From contig CAAGIP010000157.1 of assembly GCA_900769955.1 (NCBI GenBank), forward strand, positions 1 through 6,035: a DNA stretch of 6,035 nucleotides. The letters are read 5' to 3'. Shown piece by piece: positions 1 to 5,518 of the stretch. Numbering within the stretch: the first letter of the stretch is position 1; each line of letters begins with the position of its first letter. Made by a program: the position numbers and the translations under genes. The stretch is from Spirochaetia bacterium. GTDB taxonomy: Bacteria > Spirochaetota > Spirochaetia > Sphaerochaetales > Sphaerochaetaceae. The notes beneath the pieces are model-generated. The model did not search any database, was not told where the DNA came from, and saw only the letters and a program-made list of their open reading frames with translations.

Positions 1-229
1 AGGATATACAAGTCAGACCTGTCCGCACTGTGGTAACGTGAACAGGAATGCAAGGCACAGGGACAGTCATGAATATATCTGTCCCAAGTGTGGTTACCGC
101 ACCAATGATGACAGGGCGGCTGCCATTAACATCCGTGAGAGAGGCATGGATAAACTAAACAATAAAGGTAACGGTATATCCGGAATCTTCGGGAGCAATC
201 CTGAGGGGTGCAGCAGGCCACCCCACTAG
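1..229 (+). CDS. tnpB: TnpB (IS200/IS605 RNA-guided endonuclease), C-terminal fragment
   Basis: Open from the window edge in the frame starting at base 2; only about the last 75 residues are present. It shows the TnpB C-terminus in order: TSQTCPHCG and then CPKCG, the four cysteines of the zinc ribbon, followed by TNDDRAAAINI, which carries the third RuvC aspartate. TnpB is the omegaRNA-guided nuclease of IS200/IS605 elements, ancestral to Cas12, and cuts DNA next to a short target-adjacent motif to help keep the element in the genome. The fragment is intact as far as it goes, with no internal stop, and ends in TAG. The low-complexity tail after the RuvC motif fits the usual overlap of the tnpB 3' end with the omegaRNA. 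Whether the full gene is intact cannot be seen, and no partner tnpA is visible on this side. Confidence 0.93.
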   Translation, partial: GYTSQTCPHCGNVNRNARHRDSHEYICPKCGYRTNDDRAAAINIRERGMDKLNNKGNGISGIFGSNPEGCSRPPH

Positions 230-350
230 GGATGCCCACCTGTGTGTCATGAATGTGAAACTGCAGGAATCAAAGCCGGGAGGCCGATAAAAGCCGTCAG
301 TACCGGTGGACAGTCTCAAACCCCGCAGTTCTACTGCGTGGGTAGTTGAT
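180..350 (+). ncRNA. Predicted 3' part of TnpB omegaRNA (reRNA) scaffold
   Basis: In IS200/IS605 elements the omegaRNA is made from the end of tnpB through the right end (established knowledge). Here the tnpB 3' end holds a GGGGTG/CACCCC stem (205-210 with 219-224). A further 120 nt of non-coding, GC-rich sequence runs to the AGTCTCAAACCCCGC block typical of clostridial-type IS605 right ends, and then the terminal hairpin. The 5' boundary is a guess. The scaffold should end near 350, with bases from about 351 acting as guide. Assigned from position and visible stems only; no covariance model was run. Confidence 0.55.
321..342 (+). repeat. Right-end subterminal hairpin of the left IS605-like element
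   Basis: CGCAG (324-328) pairs with CTGCG (334-338) around the loop TTCTA. The stem continues as CCC (321-323) with GGG (340-342) if T339 is bulged out. An imperfect hairpin with an extrahelical T just inside the cleavage site is the form recognised as single-stranded DNA by Y1 transposases such as IS608 TnpA. The TTGAT that follows is in the expected place for the right cleavage site. Confidence 0.7.
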
Positions 351-482
351 GTGTACGTGACACATTTGACTCAGAACCGTAAAGTCACAGCACCCACAGG
401 AGTACATAACGCATGGTATATGTATACCCATGAGAGATGACAGAAGACAAAAAAAGCACCTGATGTCTTTAAAAAAACATAG
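351..482. other. Non-coding spacer between IS right end and operon promoter
   Basis: No supported gene here. Visible structure is limited to three items. ATGTGT/ACACAT is a 6-bp stem (349-354 with 360-365) straddling the predicted IS edge. CATGGTATA-TG-TATACCCATG is an imperfect palindrome (412-432). AAGACA/TGTCTT is a stem with a 14-nt loop (444-449 with 464-469) flanked by A-runs. The palindrome at 412-432 could be an operator or a trace of another small IS end, but nothing distinguishes these. A minus-strand open frame across 297-491 has no recognisable content. Confidence 0.5.
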
Positions 483-512
483 TTGCTTCAAATCATTATA
501 ACATAGTATGAT
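483..512 (+). promoter_or_regulatory. Sigma70-type promoter for the galactokinase-like/surE/alaS operon
   Basis: TTGCTT (483-488) as -35 and TATGAT (507-512, five of six consensus bases) as -10 are separated by 18 nt in AT-rich DNA. Transcription would start near 519, leaving a leader of about 20 nt that contains the GAGGGG ribosome site at 531-536. This placement also argues against using the ATG codons at 508 and 511, which would lie inside the promoter. Confidence 0.6.
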
Positions 513-530
513 GGCTGTATCAATTCAACT

Positions 531-536
531 GAGGGG
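531..536 (+). promoter_or_regulatory. Ribosome binding site deciding the 541 start
   Basis: GAGGGG lies 4 nt before the ATG at 541 (6 nt counting from GAGG). The in-frame ATGs at 508 and 511 have only AT-rich sequence upstream and no Shine-Dalgarno match, so 541 is preferred. Confidence 0.65.
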
Positions 537-540
537 TGAT

Positions 541-1704
541 ATGGATAAGATAGCAGCTTTCCATACCGATAATTTCAAAGTGAAGCCTGACATCATATGT
601 CAGGTGCCGGGTGTGTGCACTTTGATGGGTGCCTTTGCCGATTTCTGCAAAGGATATTGCGTTACGGGTACCGGGACCCTGGGGCTGCGCATAGCAGTAT
701 CAAAGCGTGATGATGACATCGTAAAGATTTTCAACGCCACGAGAAATGATAAGAAACAGTTCGCATATTCAAACATAAAGTACCGGCGTGAGGACAGGTG
801 GGCCAACTTCGTGAAGGGTGCCGTATCAATCCTGGTTGATGAGGAAATAATGAAACCTCAGGGACTGGACATCACTGTAAAGGGTGCTCTGCTGTACTGT
901 GACAATCTCACAATATCAGTGGCAATTACTGTGGGACTTCTGGTTGCACTCAATGAGGAGTTTTCCCTTGGTCTTGACCGTGCCGCGATCATAAGGCTTG
1001 CATATACCGCGATAACGAAGTTCAGCTCGCTGAACTGCCGTTTGCGCGACATAATTACACTTATGCATGCGCAGGAGGGGAAGGTACTGTGCTTTGACCT
1101 TCAGACGATGAACCACCGCCTCATTGACTTTCCTTTCGGGGGAGAGGATGCATACTGCCTTGTGGTTGACCCCAATGTACCGCCCCAGATACTCCGTGAG
1201 GAGATCGAGGAAAAGAGACAGGAAGCACATGACTGCTGCAAAAAGCTTTCCGCAAGTCTCCCCTGTGAGTACCGCCTCAGGAACTACCCCGTGAAGGATC
1301 TGAAGAGCCATATAATCGCAGGACTTTCCGAGCATGAAAGAAGAACGTGCGAGTATGTGATCAGCGAGACGCTGGCAACGGAAAAAGGTTTCCGGGCCCT
1401 CGAAACTTCCGACTCCCGCCTCTTTGCAAAGCAGCTTTCATCAATTTTCTTCGGCATGAGGGACGTCTTTGAAATAACGTGTCCCGAGGTTGACTGGCTC
1501 ATCAAGAGGGCAAGTGAGACGGACGGTGTGTACGGTGCATCACTTGTCAGCAATGGTGCAACGGGCTCAATATTCATGGTGCTTGATGAAAAAGGGGAAG
1601 CATCCTACAGGGCTGTCCTTGATGATTACCGCAGGATATTTGACTTTGATCCGGAAGTAAGGCGTTTTGTTCCGGGTGGTTCGATAAAGGTTATAAGAAA
1701 TTGA
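541..1704 (+). CDS. Galactokinase-family (GHMP) protein with degraded catalytic motifs
   Basis: A 387-residue protein with galactokinase layout throughout, at the usual length for that enzyme. VPGVCTLMGAFADF (22-35) matches the signature PGRVNLIGEHTDY, but the Glu and His that contact galactose are Ala31 and Phe32; Asp34 is kept. The ATP-binding GLSSSAA loop is replaced by NLTISVA (about 122-128). RLRD (167-170) aligns with GIMDQ, so the catalytic-base Asp may survive as Asp170. The C-terminal glycine-rich GAGFGG motif is reduced to SNGATGS (337-343). Other family landmarks remain: VVDPNVPP like VVDTxV, ERRTCEYVISE like ARHVVxE, and FGMRDVFEITCPEVDWL. Galactokinase normally makes galactose 1-phosphate in the Leloir pathway. 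This copy looks inactive and may be a regulatory or sugar-sensing relative, as yeast Gal3 is; that is inference. It is first in the operon, its stop overlaps the surE start, and no other galactose gene is nearby. Confidence 0.8.
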   Translation: MDKIAAFHTDNFKVKPDIICQVPGVCTLMGAFADFCKGYCVTGTGTLGLRIAVSKRDDDIVKIFNATRNDKKQFAYSNIKYRREDRWANFVKGAVSILVDEEIMKPQGLDITVKGALLYCDNLTISVAITVGLLVALNEEFSLGLDRAAIIRLAYTAITKFSSLNCRLRDIITLMHAQEGKVLCFDLQTMNHRLIDFPFGGEDAYCLVVDPNVPPQILREEIEEKRQEAHDCCKKLSASLPCEYRLRNYPVKDLKSHIIAGLSEHERRTCEYVISETLATEKGFRALETSDSRLFAKQLSSIFFGMRDVFEITCPEVDWLIKRASETDGVYGASLVSNGATGSIFMVLDEKGEASYRAVLDDYRRIFDFDPEVRRFVPGGSIKVIRN

Positions 1705-2450
1705 CAGTACTGCTTACAAACGATGACGGATATGAAGCTGAGGGAATAAGGGCACTGGAACGTATATTCAGTGAAAAGCATGAGGTATGGGTGGTATCCC
1801 CTTCCGGAAACAGAAGTGCCCAGTCCCATGCCCTGAACCTCAGGGAGCCCATAAAGATGACAAAGTACGGTGAAAACCGCTGGCACTGCAGCGGAACTCC
1901 CACCGACTGCATCCTATATTCCATCAGGGGTGGGCTTTTTCCCCATAAACCCGACATCATCATTTCAGGCATAAACCATGGTGCAAACTGTTCATCGGAC
2001 ATCCTCTACAGCGGGACGTGCGGGGCTGCAATGGAAGGCGTGATGCAGGGCATCCGGGCTATCGCACTGTCTGTTGAAAGAGGAGCGGACGGTTCCTTCG
2101 GCTTTGATGATGCCGCACGTTTTGCCCTTGATAACCTCGATAAGCTCATCTCACTTACCGCTTTCGATTCAATAGTCAACGTGAATTTTCCTACCCCTCA
2201 CAGCGGAAGGGTCATCCCTGCAGATGTGGGACTTATCGAATACCCTGACAAACCGATTCCGACAGTTGAGGAAGAAAGCTCCGTCACATTCCGCCTCGGA
2301 GGCGGGGAAATGGAAAAGAAAATGTACCATTACAGTGCACCCACCGATGTTCACATCACAAATGACGGTGACATCGCCGTATCGGTGATAAGAGTGCTTC
2401 CCGAGATAAACAGGGAAAAACAGCAGGAGATCGGGGAAATCTTCTCATGA
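1701..2450 (+). CDS. surE: 5'/3'-nucleotidase SurE
   Basis: A 249-residue SurE, a cytoplasmic metal-dependent phosphatase acting on nucleoside 5'- and 3'-monophosphates and often linked to survival in stationary phase. The family motifs are clear: VLLTNDDGYEAEGI with metal ligands Asp8 and Asp9, SGNRSAQSHALN with Ser39, SGINHG with Asn92, then LYSGTCGAAMEG. The length is typical. The start is the TTG at 1701, whose last two bases overlap the TGA of the galactokinase-like gene. It is accepted because SurE proteins begin one or two residues before the LLTNDDG strand, and an AAAGG lies about 10 nt upstream (1686-1690). A non-ATG start inside a stop-start overlap suggests translational coupling. 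The stop overlaps the next gene's ATG as ATGA. No missing key residue was seen. Confidence 0.95.
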   Translation: MTVLLTNDDGYEAEGIRALERIFSEKHEVWVVSPSGNRSAQSHALNLREPIKMTKYGENRWHCSGTPTDCILYSIRGGLFPHKPDIIISGINHGANCSSDILYSGTCGAAMEGVMQGIRAIALSVERGADGSFGFDDAARFALDNLDKLISLTAFDSIVNVNFPTPHSGRVIPADVGLIEYPDKPIPTVEEESSVTFRLGGGEMEKKMYHYSAPTDVHITNDGDIAVSVIRVLPEINREKQQEIGEIFS

Positions 2451-2779
2451 AGGCCTGGGAGGACATATGCAGCCGCTGCGGGCTCTGCTGCATGAATAAG
2501 GCAGTCACGAAGGACTTCCTGATACTGGATACATCATATCCATGTGAGCATCTGGACACTGAAACAAAGCTGTGCACAGTCTATGACACCCGCTTTGAAG
2601 CATGCCAGAGGTGCAGGAAGGTTACCCCTTTCATGGCCGCATTTTCTCCAGTCCTTCCCTCAACCTGTGCCTATGTCAGACTCTTCAGAAAGCACCACAT
2701 CCGCTTTTCGAAGAAGGAAACCGTAATAACCGAAGGTTTCTTCAGTCCGGAGGGGGAAACTGACTTCAGTGAGAGCTGA
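2447..2779 (+). CDS. UPF0260/YcgN-like Cys-rich putative metal-binding protein
   Basis: A 110-residue protein opening with WEDICSRCGLCC, the CxxCGxCC signature (Cys8, 11, 14, 15) of the YkgJ/YcgN zinc- or iron-chelating families. Further cysteines at 33, 43, 53, 56 and 74 follow the YcgN pattern: a Cys before HLD, LCTVYDTRF in place of CxxYxxR, and PSTCAYVRLF like the PPTCAYRLL block. The order and spacing match UPF0260 rather than the longer YkgJ relatives. The function is unknown; metal binding is inferred from the cysteines. There is no signal peptide or membrane segment, so it is probably cytoplasmic. Its ATG overlaps the surE TGA, so translation is probably coupled, with a weak GGGG about 10 nt upstream. 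Residues after about 80 are poorly conserved, charged and probably partly disordered. Confidence 0.85.
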   Translation: MKAWEDICSRCGLCCMNKAVTKDFLILDTSYPCEHLDTETKLCTVYDTRFEACQRCRKVTPFMAAFSPVLPSTCAYVRLFRKHHIRFSKKETVITEGFFSPEGETDFSES

Positions 2780-2806
2780 AACTTCCTATTGGATAAAACA
2801 CCCAAA

Positions 2807-2821
2807 AGGAATATAATTCCT
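2807..2821 (+). repeat. Small palindrome just upstream of alaS
   Basis: AGGAAT-ATA-ATTCCT is a perfect 6-bp inverted repeat with a 3-nt spacer, ending 6 nt before the alaS ATG and occupying the place where a ribosome site would sit. Its left arm contains AGGA, the only Shine-Dalgarno-like bases nearby, but these lie about 17 nt from the ATG. It could be a weak leader hairpin or an operator, or chance. Confidence 0.35.
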
Positions 2822-2827
2822 GACATT

Positions 2828-4621
2828 ATGAAAGAATTAACAGCAAATCAGTTAAGACAGATGTATATTGATTTCTTCGTGTCCAAGGGACACCGCCAGA
2901 TCTCAGGCGCATCCCTTATTCCGGAGAATGATCCGACAGTGCTTTTCACCACCGCAGGCATGCACCCTCTGGTGCCCTACATCCTCGGTCAGGAGCACCC
3001 CGCTGGAAACAGGCTTGTGGACTATCAGAAGTGTATCAGAACCGGTGACATCGACGCAGTCGGTGATCCCCATCACCTTACATTCTTCGAGATGCTCGGT
3101 AACTGGTCTCTTGGTGCATATTTCAAGGAAGAAGCAATTGAATACAGCTTCGAGTTCCTGACAAAGCACCTCGGTATCGATCCTGAGAGACTGTCCGTGA
3201 CAGTCTTCAGAGGCGATGACGAAGTACCCCGTGACGATGTTGCCGCCGCAAAGTGGGAAAGCCTCGGCATCAGCCGCGACAGAATCTACTTCATGCCCAG
3301 AGAGGACAACTGGTGGGGCCCTGCAGGTGAGACAGGTCCCTGCGGTCCTGACAGCGAGATGTTCATCGACACCGGCCGCCCCGCATGCGGTCCCGACTGT
3401 AAGCCGGGCTGTAAGTGCGGCAAGTACTTCGAGATCTGGAACGACGTATTCATGGGTTACAGAAAGGAAGAGGACGGCACCTTTAAGGAGATGGAAAGAA
3501 AGTGCATTGATACCGGTATGGGTATCGAACGCACGATCGCAATCCTCCAGGGCAAGAAGAGCGTCTATGAGACAGAGGTTTTCCAGCCCATCATCCGCAA
3601 GATCGAGGAGCTTACCGGCAAGAAGTACGGTGAGAATGAGGAAGATGACATGTCCATCCGCATAATCGCGGACCATGTCAGGACATCATGCTTCATCCTC
3701 GGAGACCAGAGAGGCATGGCTCCTTCCAATGTCGGTCAGGGCTATATCCTCCGCCGCCTCATCAGAAGGGCTGTAAGACACGGTAAGAAGCTCGGTATCG
3801 AGAACCACTTCCTCAGCGTTCTCGCTGAAGTAGTACTCGGTCTCTATGGTGCCGCATATCCTGAACTTGAGGAGCACAGGGAGTTCATCTTCACGGAGCT
3901 CGAGAAGGAAGAAGCCAAGTTCTCCGATACTCTCGTAAAGGGTGAGAAGGAATTCGAGAAAATGCTTCCCAACCTTATGAAGGGTGCTTCCAGGGAGATC
4001 TCGGGACGCCTTGCATTCAAGCTCTACGATACCTACGGCTTCCCCATCGAGCTCACCATCGAGCTTGCTAAGGAGCATGGATTCACTGTTGATGAGAAGG
4101 GCTTTGCCGAAGCATTCGAGAAGCACCAGCAGATCTCAAGGGCAGGTGCCGAAGGCACATTCAAGGGCGGTCTTGCAGATAACAGTGAGGCAACAACCGC
4201 ACTTCACACTGCAACACACCTTCTTCACAAGGCACTCTGTGTCGTACTCGGAGGCTATGTAAAGCAGCTGGGATCAAACATCACCGCTGAGCGTCTCCGC
4301 TTCGACTTCAACAACCCTGCACCCCTTACAAAGGAGCAGCTGAAGCAGGTTGAGGACATCGTCAACGAGCAGATCCAGAAGGATCTTCCCGTCGTATGCG
4401 AGACCATGACACTTGAGGAAGCAAGAGCCCTCGGTGCTGCTGCCCAGTTCGATGCCAAGTACGGTGAGAAGGTAAAGGTATACTCCATCGGAGACTTCTC
4501 CAAGGAAGTATGCGGCGGACCCCATGTCGAGCATACGGGTAACATGGGACACTTCGTCATCAAGAAGGAGCAGTCCTCCTCAGCCGGTGTCAGAAGAATC
4601 AAGGCCGTACTTGAGAAATAA
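2828..4621 (+). CDS. alaS: Alanyl-tRNA synthetase, short form lacking the C-Ala domain
   Basis: Charges tRNA-Ala with alanine and edits mischarged Ser or Gly, in the cytoplasm. The 597 residues show the class II catalytic core: DPTVLFTTAGMHPLVPY (35-51), FFEMLGNWSLGAYFK (86-100, motif 2 region), NWWGPAGETGPCGPDSE (161-177) and GMGIERT (230-236, motif 3). A tRNA-recognition helical region follows. The editing domain has its zinc-site pairs HTATH (460-464) and CGGPH (562-566, where CGGTH is commoner). The protein ends at SSAGVRRIKAVLEK, where the editing domain closes. The DHHA1/C-Ala tail, which brings most bacterial AlaRS to about 870 residues, is absent; short forms are known in spirochaetes. 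Four clustered cysteines (187, 191, 195, 197) could bind metal. The start is the ATG at 2828, giving the usual MKELTANQLR opening; no strong ribosome site precedes it. An in-frame TTG at 2789 would add 13 atypical residues. The 48-nt gap suggests it is last in the operon. Confidence 0.96.
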   Translation: MKELTANQLRQMYIDFFVSKGHRQISGASLIPENDPTVLFTTAGMHPLVPYILGQEHPAGNRLVDYQKCIRTGDIDAVGDPHHLTFFEMLGNWSLGAYFKEEAIEYSFEFLTKHLGIDPERLSVTVFRGDDEVPRDDVAAAKWESLGISRDRIYFMPREDNWWGPAGETGPCGPDSEMFIDTGRPACGPDCKPGCKCGKYFEIWNDVFMGYRKEEDGTFKEMERKCIDTGMGIERTIAILQGKKSVYETEVFQPIIRKIEELTGKKYGENEEDDMSIRIIADHVRTSCFILGDQRGMAPSNVGQGYILRRLIRRAVRHGKKLGIENHFLSVLAEVVLGLYGAAYPELEEHREFIFTELEKEEAKFSDTLVKGEKEFEKMLPNLMKGASREISGRLAFKLYDTYGFPIELTIELAKEHGFTVDEKGFAEAFEKHQQISRAGAEGTFKGGLADNSEATTALHTATHLLHKALCVVLGGYVKQLGSNITAERLRFDFNNPAPLTKEQLKQVEDIVNEQIQKDLPVVCETMTLEEARALGAAAQFDAKYGEKVKVYSIGDFSKEVCGGPHVEHTGNMGHFVIKKEQSSSAGVRRIKAVLEK

Positions 4622-4715
4622 CCGGACACAAAACATCATAAACATAGATTCAGAGCTCCCCCCTGGGAGCTCTGTTCGTATCATGGGAGAAATCATGTCC
4701 GGAAATTCCTTTTTT
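4622..4715 (+). terminator. Structured terminator-like region after alaS
   Basis: A perfect 10-bp hairpin CAGAGCTCCC/GGGAGCTCTG (4651-4660 with 4665-4674, loop CCCT) lies 29 nt after the alaS stop, but only TTCGTAT follows it. An outer 7-bp stem CCGGACA/TGTCCGG (4622-4628 with 4696-4702) encloses it and is followed by AAATTCC and then T6 (4710-4715). Together they look like a two-tier end of the operon transcript. A classic intrinsic terminator would have its T-run directly after the hairpin, so strength is uncertain. Confidence 0.5.
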
Positions 4716-4805
4716 GGTGCCTTTAAAATCAGACTGACTGCATTAGAAACAAAGGTCTGAGGCTACAGGAGTGTACAGGATTGCTGAAATCGTGCTTTGG
4801 GTTTG

Positions 4806-4835
4806 TTGTAAAAAGGCAATCAAATGGCTTACGAT
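4806..4835 (+). promoter_or_regulatory. Possible promoter for the HTH-yhcG cassette
   Basis: TTGTAA (4806-4811) and TACGAT (4830-4835) are 18 nt apart. A start near 4842 would put the GGAG ribosome site (4851-4854) in a short leader before the ATG at 4862. Both hexamers are only partial consensus matches. The rest of 4716-4861 holds nothing recognisable beyond a duplicated TACAGGA. Confidence 0.3.
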
Positions 4836-4861
4836 TTACATATCGGAAACGGAGATGCATC

Positions 4862-5060
4862 ATGACTGATTCAGATCTGGTTAAGAAGCTTTGTGCAAAA
4901 GAGAATATCAGTATCTCGGAACTGGCAAGGTGTATTGGTCAGTCAAGGTGGGAACTTTTCGAAGAAGCTGAAACGGGATACTTCAGCCGATGCTCTTGGG
5001 GTTGCTTTTGAGCAATCATTTACGCTTCAGGATGGAACGAAGCTTAAGATCGGGAATTGA
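4862..5060 (+). pseudogene. Small XRE-like helix-turn-helix gene, frameshifted
   Basis: The ATG at 4862 has GGAG 7 nt upstream and starts MTDSDLVKKLCAKENISISELARCIGQS-type sequence, the first helices of a small Cro/XRE-like DNA-binding protein common in gut bacteria. After GQSR (about 4948) the frame reads WELFEEAETGYF and stops at 5009-5011. One base out of phase, from 4953, the sequence continues as NFSKKLKRDTSADALGVAFEQSF and then TLQDGTKLKIGN, stopping at 5058-5060, which is the expected C-terminal half. A single inserted base near 4950-4952 (TGGG where a Gln codon is expected) explains this. The stretch KRDTSADALGVAF also looks short, as homologues usually have an extra helix of some eight to ten residues there, so a small deletion is likely. 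The repaired frame would end 23 nt before the yhcG ATG, so the two probably formed an operon. A sequencing error could mimic the frameshift but not the deletion. Confidence 0.75.
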
Positions 5061-5068
5061 ATTATCGC

Positions 5069-5076
5069 AGGAGGGG
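5069..5076 (+). promoter_or_regulatory. Strong ribosome binding site for yhcG
   Basis: AGGAGGGG lies 7 nt before the ATG at 5084. It decides the start over the in-frame TTG at 5057, which overlaps the ancestral stop of the HTH gene and would add nine basic residues unlike the family. Confidence 0.8.
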
Positions 5077-5413
5077 AAAATATATGAATGAAAAGCTAAG
5101 AGCAGTCAGCTCCCACGATATTACACTTGATAAGGAATATGCAGAGTGGATACACGATATCAAACAGCGTTTTCGCAATGCTCAGATTAAGTCTGCGGTA
5201 AAGGTTAATTCCGAACAGCTTCTTTTTAACTGGCAGCTTGGCAGGGATCTTGTCATGCGCAAGGCGGAAGAAAAATGGGGAAACGGAATCGTTGAGCAGG
5301 TCAGTCTTGATCTTCAGGCGGCATTTCCTGCTGTTAAGGGCTTTAGTACCACAAATCTCTGGTATATGAAAAAATGGTATCAGTATTATGCAGGAGTTTC
5401 TGACGAGGCAAAA

Positions 5414-5437
5414 CTCCAACAATTTGTTGGAGAAATA
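5414..5437 (+). repeat. Palindromic repeat copy 1 inside yhcG
   Basis: CTCCAACA-ATT-TGTTGGAG (5414-5432) is a perfect 8-bp inverted repeat with a 3-nt loop, followed by AAATA. In frame it encodes LQQFVGEI (residues 111-118). The same stem and AAATA tail recur 81 nt downstream in the same reading frame. Confidence 0.85.
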
Positions 5438-5494
5438 AAACCCGGCAATTCAGCAAGGCTGGAACAGATCGGTAAGGTTGCGGGAGAAGATATA

Positions 5495-5518
5495 CTCCAA
5501 CATGCTGTTGGAGAAATA
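5495..5518 (+). repeat. Palindromic repeat copy 2 inside yhcG
   Basis: CTCCAACA-TGC-TGTTGGAG (5495-5513) followed by AAATA. The stem is identical to copy 1 and only the loop differs. It encodes LQHAVGEI (residues 138-145), shortly before the conserved PWGHH block, where the family normally has a single Q-x-V-x-x-I-like segment. Confidence 0.85.

Larger units (their letters stand above)
1..350 (+). mobile_element. IS200/IS605-family element, right portion
   Basis: This is the tnpB 3' end plus the right terminus of an IS605-like element whose remainder lies to the left of the window. The right boundary is placed just after the terminal hairpin and TTGAT (346-350). These elements have no terminal inverted repeats and make no target duplication, so the edge cannot be fixed by repeats and is uncertain by a few bases. 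It faces into the intergenic region upstream of the core operon and disrupts no recognisable gene. Confidence 0.7.

Noticed and set aside
508..540. Earlier ATG starts (508, 511) for the galactokinase-like gene
   Set aside because: They lie inside the predicted -10 region, have no ribosome site, and add residues not typical of the family. The ATG at 541 has GAGGGG just upstream.
916..1335. Minus-strand open frame inside the galactokinase-like gene
   Set aside because: It is a shadow of the plus-strand gene with no motifs and no plausible expression signals.
2903..3676. Long minus-strand open frame of 257 codons across alaS
   Set aside because: It is fully antisense to a well-conserved alaS, has no recognisable motif, and is explained by alaS codon bias.
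4524..4760. Plus-strand open frame spanning the alaS end and terminator region
   Set aside because: It overlaps the conserved end of alaS out of frame and runs through the hairpins. The peptide is unlike any family I know.
4716..4861. tRNA or riboswitch in the spacer before the HTH gene
   Set aside because: No cloverleaf, TPsiC-arm consensus or recognised aptamer pattern is visible.
5414..5518. CRISPR-like array
   Set aside because: There are only two palindromic copies, both in frame inside a coding region and with unlike loops; the segment between them encodes part of the protein.
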